Assembly: GCF_021532625.1 (NCBI RefSeq)
Contig: NZ_JAKGAR010000004.1
Span: 124,001-188,000 of the forward strand
Origin: Octadecabacter algicola
GTDB lineage: Bacteria; Pseudomonadota; Alphaproteobacteria; Rhodobacterales; Rhodobacteraceae
Length of the DNA stretch: 64,000 bases
Reading direction: 5' to 3'
Position 1 is the stretch's first letter, and each line of letters starts with the position of its first letter. Below are positions 1 through 10,398 of this stretch, one piece after another. The notes beneath the pieces were generated by a model. That model made no database searches. It was not told the origin of the DNA and saw only the letters and a list, made by a program, of their open reading frames with translations. The translations under genes were made by a program, and so were the position numbers.

Positions 1-768
1 AATGCGCCAGAGTTTTATAGCGGTGCCAAGCTAACGTTGGTCGGGGACGACAACTGCAAAATGACAGCGGCAACCCTGCGCACCGCACTGGACGCCGAAG
101 AAACCCGTGGCGTGCACGGGCCCCAGCGCGGGCCAGTGTCCATTACGCAGGTCACTGAAAAAGGTACCGTTTATACGCTGGATGAGATTAAGGCCGTCAC
201 TGGCATCGCCCGTGAATTCGGCGTTTCGACCCACTTGGATGGCGCGCGCTTTGCCAACGCGATCGTGACGTTGGGCTGCACCCCAGCCGAGATGACATGG
301 AAAGCCGGCGTTGATTGCGTGTCATTTGGGGGCACCAAGAACGGGTTGATGGGCGTCGAAGCCGTTATCTTCTTTGACCCGAAACACGCTTGGGAATTTG
401 AGCTGCGCCGCAAACGCGGCGGTCATCTTTTTTCCAAACACCGCTACCTGTCCGCCCAGATGGAAGCCTATCTGACGGACAACCTATGGCACGAACTGGC
501 AACCTCTGCGAACACCTCAGGCAAGCGTCTGGCCGATGGGTTGCGCGCGCACAATGACGTGTCGTTCCCCAACGAGCCTGAGGCAAACTTGATGTTCTTT
601 GAAATGCCCCGTGGCCTGCACAAAAAGGTACAAGCGGCAGGTGCCCAATATTACGTTATGGGATCGCTCGACGGGAATGACGACGAACCCGTTCTTGGCC
701 GTTTGGTTTGTGATTGGTCGGTTGGGTCGGACGGCGTGGATGCGTTCCTCGCCGCCCTAAACGCTTAG
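1..768 (+). CDS. Low-specificity threonine aldolase family protein (5' end outside window)
   Basis: PLP-dependent fold-type I enzyme of the beta-eliminating lyase/threonine aldolase family, expected to cleave L-threonine or L-allo-threonine to glycine and acetaldehyde in the cytoplasm. The frame is open from base 1, so the N-terminus is missing. Visible are the THLDGARFANA block, which carries the PLP-pyridine Asp and a conserved Arg, and the Schiff-base lysine in the FGGTKNG motif (codon 337-339). The C-terminal small domain is complete and ends at a TAG stop. The last four bases overlap the end of the convergent isomerase gene. The family is clear; exact substrate preference cannot be read from the sequence. 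Confidence 0.9.
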   Translation, partial: NAPEFYSGAKLTLVGDDNCKMTAATLRTALDAEETRGVHGPQRGPVSITQVTEKGTVYTLDEIKAVTGIAREFGVSTHLDGARFANAIVTLGCTPAEMTWKAGVDCVSFGGTKNGLMGVEAVIFFDPKHAWEFELRRKRGGHLFSKHRYLSAQMEAYLTDNLWHELATSANTSGKRLADGLRAHNDVSFPNEPEANLMFFEMPRGLHKKVQAAGAQYYVMGSLDGNDDEPVLGRLVCDWSVGSDGVDAFLAALNA

Positions 769-1361
769 AAATCGCCAGAAAGGTGACGATCAAGATCGTC
801 TAGGCGGTCCTCGCCCCAGAACCGTTCATCCGCGTCCGAGATAAAGAACGGTGCGCCAAACACGCCCTTTGCGACGGCTTCTTCAAGGTTGCGCGCGTAA
901 GTGTCTGCACCTTCGAGCAAACCACTGTCTGCCAAGGCAGGATCAAACCCTGTTTCTTCTAGACAGGCGCGGATGACGTCATCCTCGGCGATGTTCTTAT
1001 CATCTGCCCAGCAGCTGCGTGTCAGCGCGTTGACCAGTGCGCCCACGTCACCACCCGCGTTTTGTGCCGCGATAATCGCATAGGATGACGGCGCCATGTT
1101 TGTCGGCCAGAATGCTGGTTTCATTGTAAACGGCTGGCCCGTGACAATCGCACGACGACGCATGTCTTGCAGGCGGTATTCCTGACGGTTCGGGTGACGG
1201 TCTTTCGGCGGGACGCCACCGGTACGGGCAAACAACGCCATGATGTCCAACGGCTTATACGTCACCGTCGCACCGTGTTTCTTTGTGATCTCTTCGAACT
1301 TTGGTCCGGCCAGATAGGTAAATGGTGAAATGGTTGCGAAGTAATAGTCGATATTTGGCAT
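765..1361 (-). CDS. 2-hydroxychromene-2-carboxylate isomerase / DsbA-family (GST kappa-like) protein
   Basis: A 198-residue thioredoxin-fold protein of the HCCA isomerase/GST-kappa family. The N-terminus has the family signature: a beta strand, then a Ser at position 12 in the SPFTYLAG motif, where the glutathione-activating Ser sits. The C-terminal half shows the cis-proline loop (FGAPFF) and the closing [10 protein letters not shown] helix. Family members isomerise glutathione-dependent aromatic intermediates; most Rhodobacteraceae copies are uncharacterised, so the substrate is unknown. No other aromatic degradation genes are near. It starts 96 bp from the divergent prs start and so shares its promoter region. 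Length is normal. Confidence 0.88.
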   Translation of the reverse strand: MPNIDYYFATISPFTYLAGPKFEEITKKHGATVTYKPLDIMALFARTGGVPPKDRHPNRQEYRLQDMRRRAIVTGQPFTMKPAFWPTNMAPSSYAIIAAQNAGGDVGALVNALTRSCWADDKNIAEDDVIRACLEETGFDPALADSGLLEGADTYARNLEEAVAKGVFGAPFFISDADERFWGEDRLDDLDRHLSGDF

Positions 1362-1457
1362 TTAGTGCTCCTGAGCGGTGCTTGGTTTGTTGGTCAGACC
1401 CTAAGGACGTGCTACGCCGTGTCAACGTCACGAATCTGTCATCTGGGACCCCTGCAC

Positions 1458-2477
1458 ATGCCAAACCTCATCGAGCCGAAACTCATTTCCGGTAATGCCA
1501 ACTTGCCATTGGCCGAAAACGTCGCCAAGCGCATGTCTATGCATCGCGGCATCAACGTCGGCCTTGTGGATGCACGGGTTGAACGTTTCAACGACGGTGA
1601 AATTTTCGTCGAAGTTTACGAGAACGTCCGCGGCGAGGATATGTATATCATCCAGCCCACATCGAACCCAGCCAACGACAATCTGATGGAATTGCTGATC
1701 ATTTCCGATGCGCTGCGCCGCTCATCTGCTGGCCGCATCACTGCGGTAATCCCTTACTTTGGTTACGCACGTCAGGACCGCCGATCCAAGGCGCGTACAC
1801 CAATCACGGCCAAACTGGTCGCCAACATGTTGGTCGAAGCCGGCATTGAACGCATACTGACACTCGATTTGCACGCCACCCAGATCCAAGGGTTCTTCGA
1901 TATTCCTGTGGACAACCTTTATGCCAGCCCTGTCTTCGCGCTGGACGCCATGCACCACTTCAAAGGGCAAATGGAAGACGTAATGGTTGTGTCCCCTGAT
2001 GTTGGCGGTGTGGCCCGTGCCCGCGATCTGGCGCAACGGATTGGCGCGCCACTCTCGATCGTTGACAAGCGCCGCGGAAAGCCCGGCGAAGTTGCTGAAA
2101 TGACAGTTATCGGTGACGTAAAAGACCGTGTTTGCCTGATCGTGGATGACATCGTTGATACAGCCGGCACGCTTTGCAAAGCGGCTGAGGTCCTAATGGA
2201 ACACGGCGCCAAGGAAGTTCATTCCTATATCACGCACGGCGTTCTATCCGGCCCCGCGATCGAACGGGTCAGCAACTCTGTGATGAAGAACCTCGTGATT
2301 ACGGACACGATTGAGCCGACGGACGCGGTGAAAGCCTGCAAGAATATTCGCATCGTGCCAACCGCGCCAATGTTTGCTCAGGCGATTATGAACACATGGA
2401 ACGGCACATCCGTATCTTCCTTGTTTGATCACAAGACGTTGCAACCGATTTACGAAGTCATGTATTCCAACGTCTGA
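1458..2477 (+). CDS. prs: Ribose-phosphate pyrophosphokinase
   Basis: Makes PRPP from ribose 5-phosphate and ATP for nucleotide, His and Trp biosynthesis. The chosen ATG at 1458 gives 339 residues; the frame is open further upstream, but the [19 protein letters not shown] start matches alphaproteobacterial PRPP synthases. The sequence shows the ATP-binding/flexible-loop region ([10 protein letters not shown]), the [11 protein letters not shown] motif and the PRPP-binding loop [11 protein letters not shown]. The gene is monocistronic and its stop lies two bases from the convergent lectin gene. No hairpin is apparent in that gap, so the pair may share an overlapping termination zone. Confidence 0.97.
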   Translation: MPNLIEPKLISGNANLPLAENVAKRMSMHRGINVGLVDARVERFNDGEIFVEVYENVRGEDMYIIQPTSNPANDNLMELLIISDALRRSSAGRITAVIPYFGYARQDRRSKARTPITAKLVANMLVEAGIERILTLDLHATQIQGFFDIPVDNLYASPVFALDAMHHFKGQMEDVMVVSPDVGGVARARDLAQRIGAPLSIVDKRRGKPGEVAEMTVIGDVKDRVCLIVDDIVDTAGTLCKAAEVLMEHGAKEVHSYITHGVLSGPAIERVSNSVMKNLVITDTIEPTDAVKACKNIRIVPTAPMFAQAIMNTWNGTSVSSLFDHKTLQPIYEVMYSNV

Positions 2478-2479
2478 CG

Positions 2480-2830
2480 TTAATACACGTCCCACTCATC
2501 GGTCTGACGCAGTTCACCGAAGGCTTGCCATGACACGCGCACGCGGGCGATTTTACTGTCGCCCCACGTGCGAAACACGATAGCAAACCCGTCTGTAGTG
2601 ATGTCTTCGGCCTGCACATCCGCGCGGGCATTGGTGCTGTTGGACATGTCAAACATCGACAGCGACACCTGAACCACTGGGTTGGATCGGAAGCTTTCAG
2701 AAAATTCCACATGCGCACGCGTTTGGCGGGCCCCTTCGCCCGTCCACATCACGCCATCATGTTCAAAGTCGGAAAAAAGCACCACATCGCCATGGTCCAC
2801 TCCGATCAAGTGATTTCTTAGTCTTTTCAT
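2480..2830 (-). CDS. H-type lectin domain protein
   Basis: A 116-residue protein that is almost entirely an H-type lectin domain (the fold of discoidin/Helix pomatia agglutinin). The signature runs from the VEFSESFRSNPVVQVSLSMFD strand through ARADVQAEDIT to the closing strands IVFRTWGDSKIARVRVSWQA. An upstream in-frame start at 2950 would add 40 residues and run into the MFS gene, so the ATG at 2830 is preferred. No signal peptide is visible, which is unusual for a carbohydrate binder, so a cytoplasmic or non-classical location is possible. It lies tail-to-tail with prs. The bacterial ligand is unknown. Confidence 0.85.
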   Translation of the reverse strand: MKRLRNHLIGVDHGDVVLFSDFEHDGVMWTGEGARQTRAHVEFSESFRSNPVVQVSLSMFDMSNSTNARADVQAEDITTDGFAIVFRTWGDSKIARVRVSWQAFGELRQTDEWDVY

Positions 2831-2930
2831 GTCTTTCCGTCGGCCCAAAGGGACCATTGTCCATCCCCTACCATCCCTAAATGCAAATCTGGGCAGATTT
2901 AAGCCCAAGTTTTGTCTCTGGCCCGTCGGG

Positions 2931-4133
2931 TCAAGATTGAGCAACGCCACGCAGCCGATAGATCAATGGAATAATCATTATTACCAAAACCGCCCCCATC
3001 AAGAACGGCGCCCCGGGGAGGTAAATCCCAGTGTCGTCCACAAAGGTTTCAAAGACCCCTGTGGCCACCAGCGGTGCTAAAAACGCAGCGATAGAAGACA
3101 ACGATGCGATAACCCCCTGGACCAATCCTTGTTTATCTTCGCCTACCGTGTTGGCTGCCATCGCCGTCATCATCGGTGGTGATAAGTCCGAGAGCGCAGC
3201 AAAGATCAGAACAAGAATAAGCCCCGTTACGGTCGAAATAAAACCAAAGCCAACAAACCCGACCAATGCCGATATCATGCCGATCTGAAGAGTCCGAAAC
3301 TCGCCAAAACGCGAAATGAACACAGGCATTAGCCCGCCTTGGACGCCAGCCAGCAGGATACCATATCCAGCCAGCGACGCCCCGATGATCGCCGCAGACC
3401 AGTCAAACAATTCCCGAGTGAAAAAAGCCCAAAGTGTCGGGTAGACCATATTGGCGAACTCAAACACGAATAGGCAGACCAACGGAATTGCGAGGCCGGG
3501 GATTTTAAAAGCGTCGATGATGGCTTTAAACGGATTGAGGTCTCGAAAGCCAAAGGGGCGACGTTTTTTAGGTGGCAGGCTTTCAGGCAAGACAAATACA
3601 CCAAACACGACATTCAATGCAGACATGGCCGCAGCAATCCAGAACGGCGCGGCGATGTGCCAACTCGCGGCAACGCCGCCAATTGCCGGCCCCATGACAA
3701 ACCCTACCCCGAAAGCCGCACCGATCATTCCAAACCGCGCTGCCCGTTCCTTGCGACTGGAAATGTCCGCAATATAGGCCGTCGCGGTAGTATAAGTCGC
3801 GCCAGCAACCCCCGCGAGGATACGCCCAATCAGCAGAACCCAAAACACGCTCGCCATGGCCATAATCACATAATCGACCGCAAGGACCGCCAATGCCGCA
3901 ATAAGCACGGGCTTGCGCCCGTACGCGTCTGACAAGCTGCCAACGATGGGCGCAAACAGGAACAGCGCCCCAGCATAAGACGCCATCAGAACCCCACCCC
4001 ACAGAGCCCCCTCACCCGTACTGGCCGCACCAACACGCGCCATAAGGTCGGGCATGATTGGGAAGACAATGCCAATGCCAATTGCGTCGATCATCAGGGT
4101 GATCAGAATAAAGATGTAGGCGCGGTTTTGCAT
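2931..4133 (-). CDS. TetA-like MFS efflux transporter
   Basis: A 400-residue major facilitator with about 12 hydrophobic segments, most like the TetA(A/B/C) group of drug:H+ antiporters. It opens with MQNRAYIFILITLMIDAIGIG and has motif A in the loop after TM2 (GSLSDAYGRKPVL). A longer in-frame start at 4193 exists, but the ATG at 4133 corresponds to the family start and to the start of the decayed copy at 6335-6556. It is followed on the same strand by the lectin gene after 100 bp. Tetracycline specificity cannot be inferred. A second, broken copy lies on the far side of the RTX gene, so this locus has been duplicated. Confidence 0.9.
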   Translation of the reverse strand: MQNRAYIFILITLMIDAIGIGIVFPIMPDLMARVGAASTGEGALWGGVLMASYAGALFLFAPIVGSLSDAYGRKPVLIAALAVLAVDYVIMAMASVFWVLLIGRILAGVAGATYTTATAYIADISSRKERAARFGMIGAAFGVGFVMGPAIGGVAASWHIAAPFWIAAAMSALNVVFGVFVLPESLPPKKRRPFGFRDLNPFKAIIDAFKIPGLAIPLVCLFVFEFANMVYPTLWAFFTRELFDWSAAIIGASLAGYGILLAGVQGGLMPVFISRFGEFRTLQIGMISALVGFVGFGFISTVTGLILVLIFAALSDLSPPMMTAMAANTVGEDKQGLVQGVIASLSSIAAFLAPLVATGVFETFVDDTGIYLPGAPFLMGAVLVIMIIPLIYRLRGVAQS

Positions 4134-4283
4134 GAACCGACATAACGGGGTTCGCTGGCCGCTTACAAGACCTTGCGCAAACCATCCTGACATCGTTCTG
4201 GGATTAACTTATTCACAACAAACTGAGCACATGCATCCCAAACTTATTGGAAGCCCAGCAAGGCATCTGGCGTTAACTGCGTA

Positions 4284-6119
4284 TCAAAAGAGAAAGTCAT
4301 CTGCCGTCAAATCGTTAACATTCACGTCATTCAGGAGGATAAAATTAGCATCCCCTGCATCGATTGCAGCGTCACCGTTCAGCGTTCTAAGGTGGCTGCT
4401 CTTTAGATCCGACCAATCTGAGATTGATGAAACATCTGAGAGATCAATCACATCCGATCCAACCTTGTTGAAATCCGTAATGGTGTCTGACCCGAACCGA
4501 TCCGAGAACACAAATGTGTCGTTGCCCCCGCCACCTTCGAGCGTATCATTTTCGTAAATCTCGCTCATAAAGGTAACGCAGTCGATTGCAGAATTTCTAA
4601 TGTATTCTTGGCTTTGCGTAAAACCACGAACCACATCAGCGCGCTCAACACCGAGTTCTAAGCGATCAGACCAAGCTGACAACCCATTGTCATCAGGGTT
4701 TCGATCTAGAACATTGTTGTAGAGCAACGTTACAAATTCCGCGTTGGTGGTATTGCCGTATTTATTGTTGAACTCGGCGCTTTTGATAAACCCGTTTACG
4801 ACCTCAGTTAAGCTATATTGCCCTTTTTCGAGACGATCAGACCAACCATCAAAGCCACGGGCATCAGGATCCCGGTCGAGTGTGCCGTGGTACAGACGGA
4901 ACACTTTGCCGCCGTTTCCGTCAACCAATGTCCCACTCAGTTGGAATTGTTCTGCGACACCACCATCAAGGATGTCGTCGCCGTCGCCGCCTGAGATTGA
5001 ATCGTCACCAGATCCACCCCAAATCATGTCATTGCCCTGGTGCCCGACAATTGAATCATCGTTCAATCCTCCAGCGATACGATCACCGTATTCACTACCA
5101 GTTATGACCCGCTCAACGTCCTCGGGGTTCTTGTCATAGTCGTTTATCACGAAGCCAAGTTTATCCAGATCAACAGTCTGATCTAAAGGGACATACGCTT
5201 TAGTATCGACATAGCTTATATCCTTTAGCTTATCGAAATTGATACCTTCAATTTCATGTGGTGGTATGAAGTGTGCCTCGTCGTCACCTGAGTTCGCGTC
5301 TCCAAACCCCAGCACGTCCACACGAGGACCTTCCAAGCCATAAAATATATGGCCGCCAGATGATGTCGAAATCAAAAGCCATTGCTGATCGTCTGTGTTG
5401 GTGTCGGTACGAACGCCTGATCCCTTTAGCGGTGATTGAATGTCATATTGGACAACATCCACATCAAAGTCCGCGTGAACTGGAACGCCGTAATCAGAGG
5501 CAAAGAGATCAATTTCGTAACCTTCTACAAACAGTTTATCTCGGCTTGCGTCAAAGTCCTCAAAACGCCCTATCATTTTGCTGCTGACATTTGCGATATC
5601 AACGAAATGAAACTCATCCGCAAAAAGGAGCTCGTCGGAGTTAGTAAGTACCTCGTTGGTTGTGCGATCGCCCCGCAAATGATGACCGTGTGAAATTACT
5701 TCGATCTCCTCAAAACGCAGGATAAAGTTGTCATTTCCGTGATAGTCATAGTTGTGAATTTGGCCTGTCCCGTTGTTAACGGTTAGATCGTACAGATCGT
5801 CGCCATAGCCACCTACAGCGCGTCCACGACCATCCTCACCTCGAAATATGATGTGGTCATTCCCCCTGCCTCCGAACAAAAGGTCTTTTTGATCGTTGTC
5901 GCTGACAAGAATGTCATCACCATCTTCGCCGATGACGCGGTTGTTTCCTGCGCCACTATAGAGAAGATCGTCTCCGTTGGTGCCAAAAATCGTTTCGCCG
6001 GTCGTGTCACCGTGGGCCCCGTGACCCGGAGGTGGTGGTGGTGGTGGTGGTGAACCACCATGATCGCCTTCCGGCTCATCGTCCTTCGGATTCAAAATAT
6101 TTGTATAAGATACTAACAT
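4284..6119 (-). CDS. RTX-type calcium-binding secreted protein with DUF4214 module
   Basis: A 611-residue acidic protein. It has a short N-terminus with a run of eight prolines (about residues 25-32). RTX-like nonapeptides follow at about 44-95 (GTNGDDLL, GEDGDDIL, GGRGNDHI), then a unique region to about 330. A second RTX block lies at about 335-385 (GGSGDDSI, GGDGDDIL), two DUF4214-type repeats at about 400-500 (LDRDPDARGFDGWSDRL and LDRNPDDNGLSAWSDRL), and a last RTX repeat near 530. The end, NDLTADDFLF, resembles uncleaved type I secretion signals. No N-terminal signal peptide is present, consistent with T1SS export, but no T1SS genes are in the window. A GGGAGGAG ribosome site precedes the ATG. 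Likely a cell-surface or extracellular Ca2+-stabilised protein; function unknown. Confidence 0.88.
   Translation of the reverse strand: MLVSYTNILNPKDDEPEGDHGGSPPPPPPPPGHGAHGDTTGETIFGTNGDDLLYSGAGNNRVIGEDGDDILVSDNDQKDLLFGGRGNDHIIFRGEDGRGRAVGGYGDDLYDLTVNNGTGQIHNYDYHGNDNFILRFEEIEVISHGHHLRGDRTTNEVLTNSDELLFADEFHFVDIANVSSKMIGRFEDFDASRDKLFVEGYEIDLFASDYGVPVHADFDVDVVQYDIQSPLKGSGVRTDTNTDDQQWLLISTSSGGHIFYGLEGPRVDVLGFGDANSGDDEAHFIPPHEIEGINFDKLKDISYVDTKAYVPLDQTVDLDKLGFVINDYDKNPEDVERVITGSEYGDRIAGGLNDDSIVGHQGNDMIWGGSGDDSISGGDGDDILDGGVAEQFQLSGTLVDGNGGKVFRLYHGTLDRDPDARGFDGWSDRLEKGQYSLTEVVNGFIKSAEFNNKYGNTTNAEFVTLLYNNVLDRNPDDNGLSAWSDRLELGVERADVVRGFTQSQEYIRNSAIDCVTFMSEIYENDTLEGGGGNDTFVFSDRFGSDTITDFNKVGSDVIDLSDVSSISDWSDLKSSHLRTLNGDAAIDAGDANFILLNDVNVNDLTADDFLF
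6031..6051. repeat. (GGT)7 microsatellite coding the poly-proline tract
   Basis: Seven perfect GGT triplets on the plus strand, read as CCA proline codons in the minus-strand RTX gene, plus one adjacent CCT. Triplet slippage would change proline number without breaking the frame. Confidence 0.9.
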
Positions 6120-6294
6120 TGTCTGCTCCTCCCAAACGACCGCTCACTCAAAAAGTAAGGCCGCCATGAAGAAAGTCGCAACGAACAGAAACACAATCAC
6201 GGTGTTACAGTTTTGTAGTTCACCACTATTTCACAATGCACCCAGACGCTTTCGGTCCATAAAATAAGGGGAATACAAATCTGTTTTATGATAT

Positions 6295-6331
6295 TTTTCC
6301 TATGTCAGACCGCCTTAAAAACATAGGAAAA
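6295..6331. repeat. Inverted repeat upstream of the RTX gene
   Basis: TTTTCCTATG at 6295-6304 is perfectly repeated in inverse as CATAGGAAAA at 6322-6331, with a 17-base spacer. It lies about 175 bp upstream of the RTX start and just beyond the end of the decayed MFS copy. It could be a regulator site, a hairpin or a scar of an insertion; nothing in the sequence decides between these. Confidence 0.6.
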
Positions 6332-6334
6332 GGT

Positions 6335-6556
6335 TTATTCAAACGAGAAAGGCACCCAATTTGGGTGCCCTTTCTGAAATTTCTTAAGCCGGATTAACAG
6401 AATCCAAAACACGCTCCCCATGGCCATAATCACATAATCGTCCGCGAGGACCGCCAATACCGCAATGAGGACGGGCATGATTGGAAAGACAATGCCAATG
6501 CCAATTGCGTCGATCATGAGGGTGATAAAGATGAAGTTGTAGGCACGGTTTTGCAT
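6335..6556 (-). pseudogene. Decayed, internally deleted second copy of the TetA-like MFS gene
   Basis: From its ATG at 6556 this frame gives MQNRAYNFIFITLMIDAIGIG and continues to FPIMP, matching the intact pump in 26 of 28 residues. It then jumps to VLIAVLAVLADDYVIMAMG, which corresponds to the TM3 region after motif A. About 45 residues, including the TM2/motif A loop, are missing. Homology ends around the LLIGR position and the frame runs out at 6335. The junction lies on a shared CGGGC: the intact gene has CGGGC near 3907 and again near 4050, so a microhomology deletion explains it. The product cannot be a working transporter. Confidence 0.85.
6348..6373. terminator. Rho-independent hairpin inside the end of the MFS remnant
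   Basis: GGCACCC and GGGTGCC separated by AATTT, flanked by AAA and CTTTCT, form a strong hairpin with short U tracts in both directions. It would end transcription entering from the lipoprotein/remnant side before the RTX promoter region. Confidence 0.7.
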
Positions 6557-6748
6557 AAAGCCATGTCGCGCGCTTGGGCGGGCGCAGGCCAGCGGTAAAC
6601 GGGTATCAGTTCGCCGCTTGAGACGAAGTGCCGTCAACAAGATCTCGGTTTAGACCCACTTGGCATACCTCGCTTGGCCTATCCGTCACCCGATACGAAT
6701 AGGCCCAAAAGTCGTGGCATTTACAGGGTCTGCTAGCGCAGGCCCGGT

Positions 6749-7255
6749 TCAGAGGTTGTAGCGACCTTCACGGAAGTGAATGCTAATGGAGCCAAGCGGC
6801 ACGTCATCAACAGACCGCCCTGTGGATTTGCACGCCGTTTCTGTCCCCATCAATCTGGTCCCCCAGTTTGCATTGGATACCGTATTAAAGAATGTCAAAT
6901 TACGTAAGATCGTCCTGCCGTTCGATACCACGCTCGCCTGTTGAAGAGCCTCTCTGCTAAAACGGTTCAGAATACCAGTTCCGCGACGGGCATTGACGCC
7001 ACAAATGAAGACTTCTCCGTTTCGCTCGATAGCGGTGTATCGATACACAAACCCGGCCGTAGCCGACCAACGAAAGCTCCCCCCTCCGAAGTTCGTTGTG
7101 ACAATCGGATTTGGGGCCGTGCTGATTTCATCAACAGCTGCAGATGCTGGCACACTTACGGCCTCAGGTTGTTGCGTCGCGGTCGGCTCAATGCAGGCCG
7201 ACAGGGAAAACACCATCATTAACGTGGTGATCTTAAGTCCGGTATTTAAAAACAT
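6749..7255 (-). CDS. Small predicted lipoprotein of unknown function
   Basis: 168 residues starting MFLNTGLKITTLMMVFSLSAC. The hydrophobic stretch ends in a clean lipobox (LSAC), so the mature protein should begin with an acylated Cys. The ATG at 7255 is chosen because GGAGA sits 5 bases upstream; a TTG four codons earlier overlaps that ribosome site. The mature part has a Pro/Ala-rich linker followed by a Gly- and aromatic-rich domain (FGGGSFRWSATAGFVYRYTAI) with two further cysteines that could pair. No family was recognised. It lies downstream of the atp operon terminator, on the same strand, and probably has its own promoter. Confidence 0.75.
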   Translation of the reverse strand: MFLNTGLKITTLMMVFSLSACIEPTATQQPEAVSVPASAAVDEISTAPNPIVTTNFGGGSFRWSATAGFVYRYTAIERNGEVFICGVNARRGTGILNRFSREALQQASVVSNGRTILRNLTFFNTVSNANWGTRLMGTETACKSTGRSVDDVPLGSISIHFREGRYNL

Positions 7256-7360
7256 CGTATTCTCCAATTACTTGAAAAATAACTAGCAAAACACTTTCAG
7301 GTTGAGAATAGAATTCTCAAAACCACAAAGAAAATCACCATTGGGGACTGTGGCAAATAA

Positions 7361-7390
7361 AAAATGGCGCCCCAATAGGGCGCCATTTTT
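7361..7390 (-). terminator. Terminator of the atp operon
   Basis: On the minus strand, AAAAATGGCGCCC, a short loop and GGGCGCCATTTTTT form a long GC-rich hairpin with a U tract, about 20 bp after the atpC stop. The A/T flanks make it look bidirectional. Confidence 0.9.
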
Positions 7391-7410
7391 CAATTCAATA
7401 CGACCTGCGT

Positions 7411-7812
7411 TTACGCGCCGACGAGACCTGCCACGTCAACCATTGCGTTGCGGATCATGTCCGCTTCATCAACGCCTTGGCCAAGTTCGGCCGCAGATTG
7501 ATGAGCGGCATGCGCTTCATCGACCAGCTTTTGCATCTGCTCAGCTGTGATCTCGGCCCGTGGGATCGCCTTTTCCGCTAGAACGGAAACGCCTGTTGGG
7601 CTGATCTCGGCGAAACCACCGGATACGATGTATTCCTCGACGCCACCCGCATGGGTGACGGCCAAAATACCAGGGCGCAGCGTGGTGATGGTTGGAGCGT
7701 GATCGGCCATAGCCGTCATGTCCCCATCCGCACCTGGGATCTGAACTTCGGTTGCATCCATTTCCGCCAAACGGCGCTCAGGAGACACGAGATCAAATTT
7801 GAAGTCTGCCAT
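7411..7812 (-). CDS. atpC: F1F0 ATP synthase epsilon subunit
   Basis: A 133-residue epsilon subunit, a central-stalk component that regulates ATP hydrolysis and couples the F1 rotor to the c-ring. The N-terminal beta-sandwich is evident ([33 protein letters not shown]). The C-terminal helical hairpin is short and Ala-rich, as in other alphaproteobacteria, where the zeta inhibitor takes over the inhibitory role. It is the last gene of the operon, 24 bp after atpD, and is followed directly by a strong terminator. Confidence 0.97.
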   Translation of the reverse strand: MADFKFDLVSPERRLAEMDATEVQIPGADGDMTAMADHAPTITTLRPGILAVTHAGGVEEYIVSGGFAEISPTGVSVLAEKAIPRAEITAEQMQKLVDEAHAAHQSAAELGQGVDEADMIRNAMVDVAGLVGA

Positions 7813-7836
7813 TGTTAGGCTCCTTACGTCCGAGGT

Positions 7837-10153
<2,317 letters not shown>

Positions 10154-10159
10154 TCGGCA

Positions 10160-10390
10160 TCACCCCCCCTTTTTCATTAGTGTTCCAGACAGAACAACAG
10201 CGGCAAATGTCAGAGCTAAAAAAATCAGCAGCATCTTTTTCCCATGTTCCTCTCTCTTTAACATTTCAAACTTCTTCTCCGAAACTTCTTGTCTGATCCA
10301 TTTAGGCCCGGTGTCTTCGCAGCCCTCACAGGCATAGAACTTTTTAGTTCGTTGCTTTTTGCATGTCAGGCAAACAAAGACGTCGGGCAT
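10160..10390 (-). CDS. Small zinc-ribbon, single-pass membrane protein inserted in the atp operon
   Basis: 76 residues. The N-terminus carries two CxxC knuckles (Cys7/Cys10 and Cys21/Cys24, 10 residues between them), a typical rubredoxin-like or zinc-ribbon arrangement. A highly charged middle (about 30-52) is followed by one membrane span at about 53-70 (MLLIFLALTFAAVVLSGTL) and a Lys/Gly tail. The start has an excellent AAGGAG site overlapping the atpA stop codon, and the stop is 6 bp before the atpG ATG, so it is built into the operon's translation. I do not recognise a named family. A role in F1F0 assembly or regulation is inferred from position only. It is not one of the standard F1 or F0 subunits. 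Confidence 0.85.
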   Translation of the reverse strand: MPDVFVCLTCKKQRTKKFYACEGCEDTGPKWIRQEVSEKKFEMLKREEHGKKMLLIFLALTFAAVVLSGTLMKKGG

Positions 10391-10398
10391 AGATCTCC

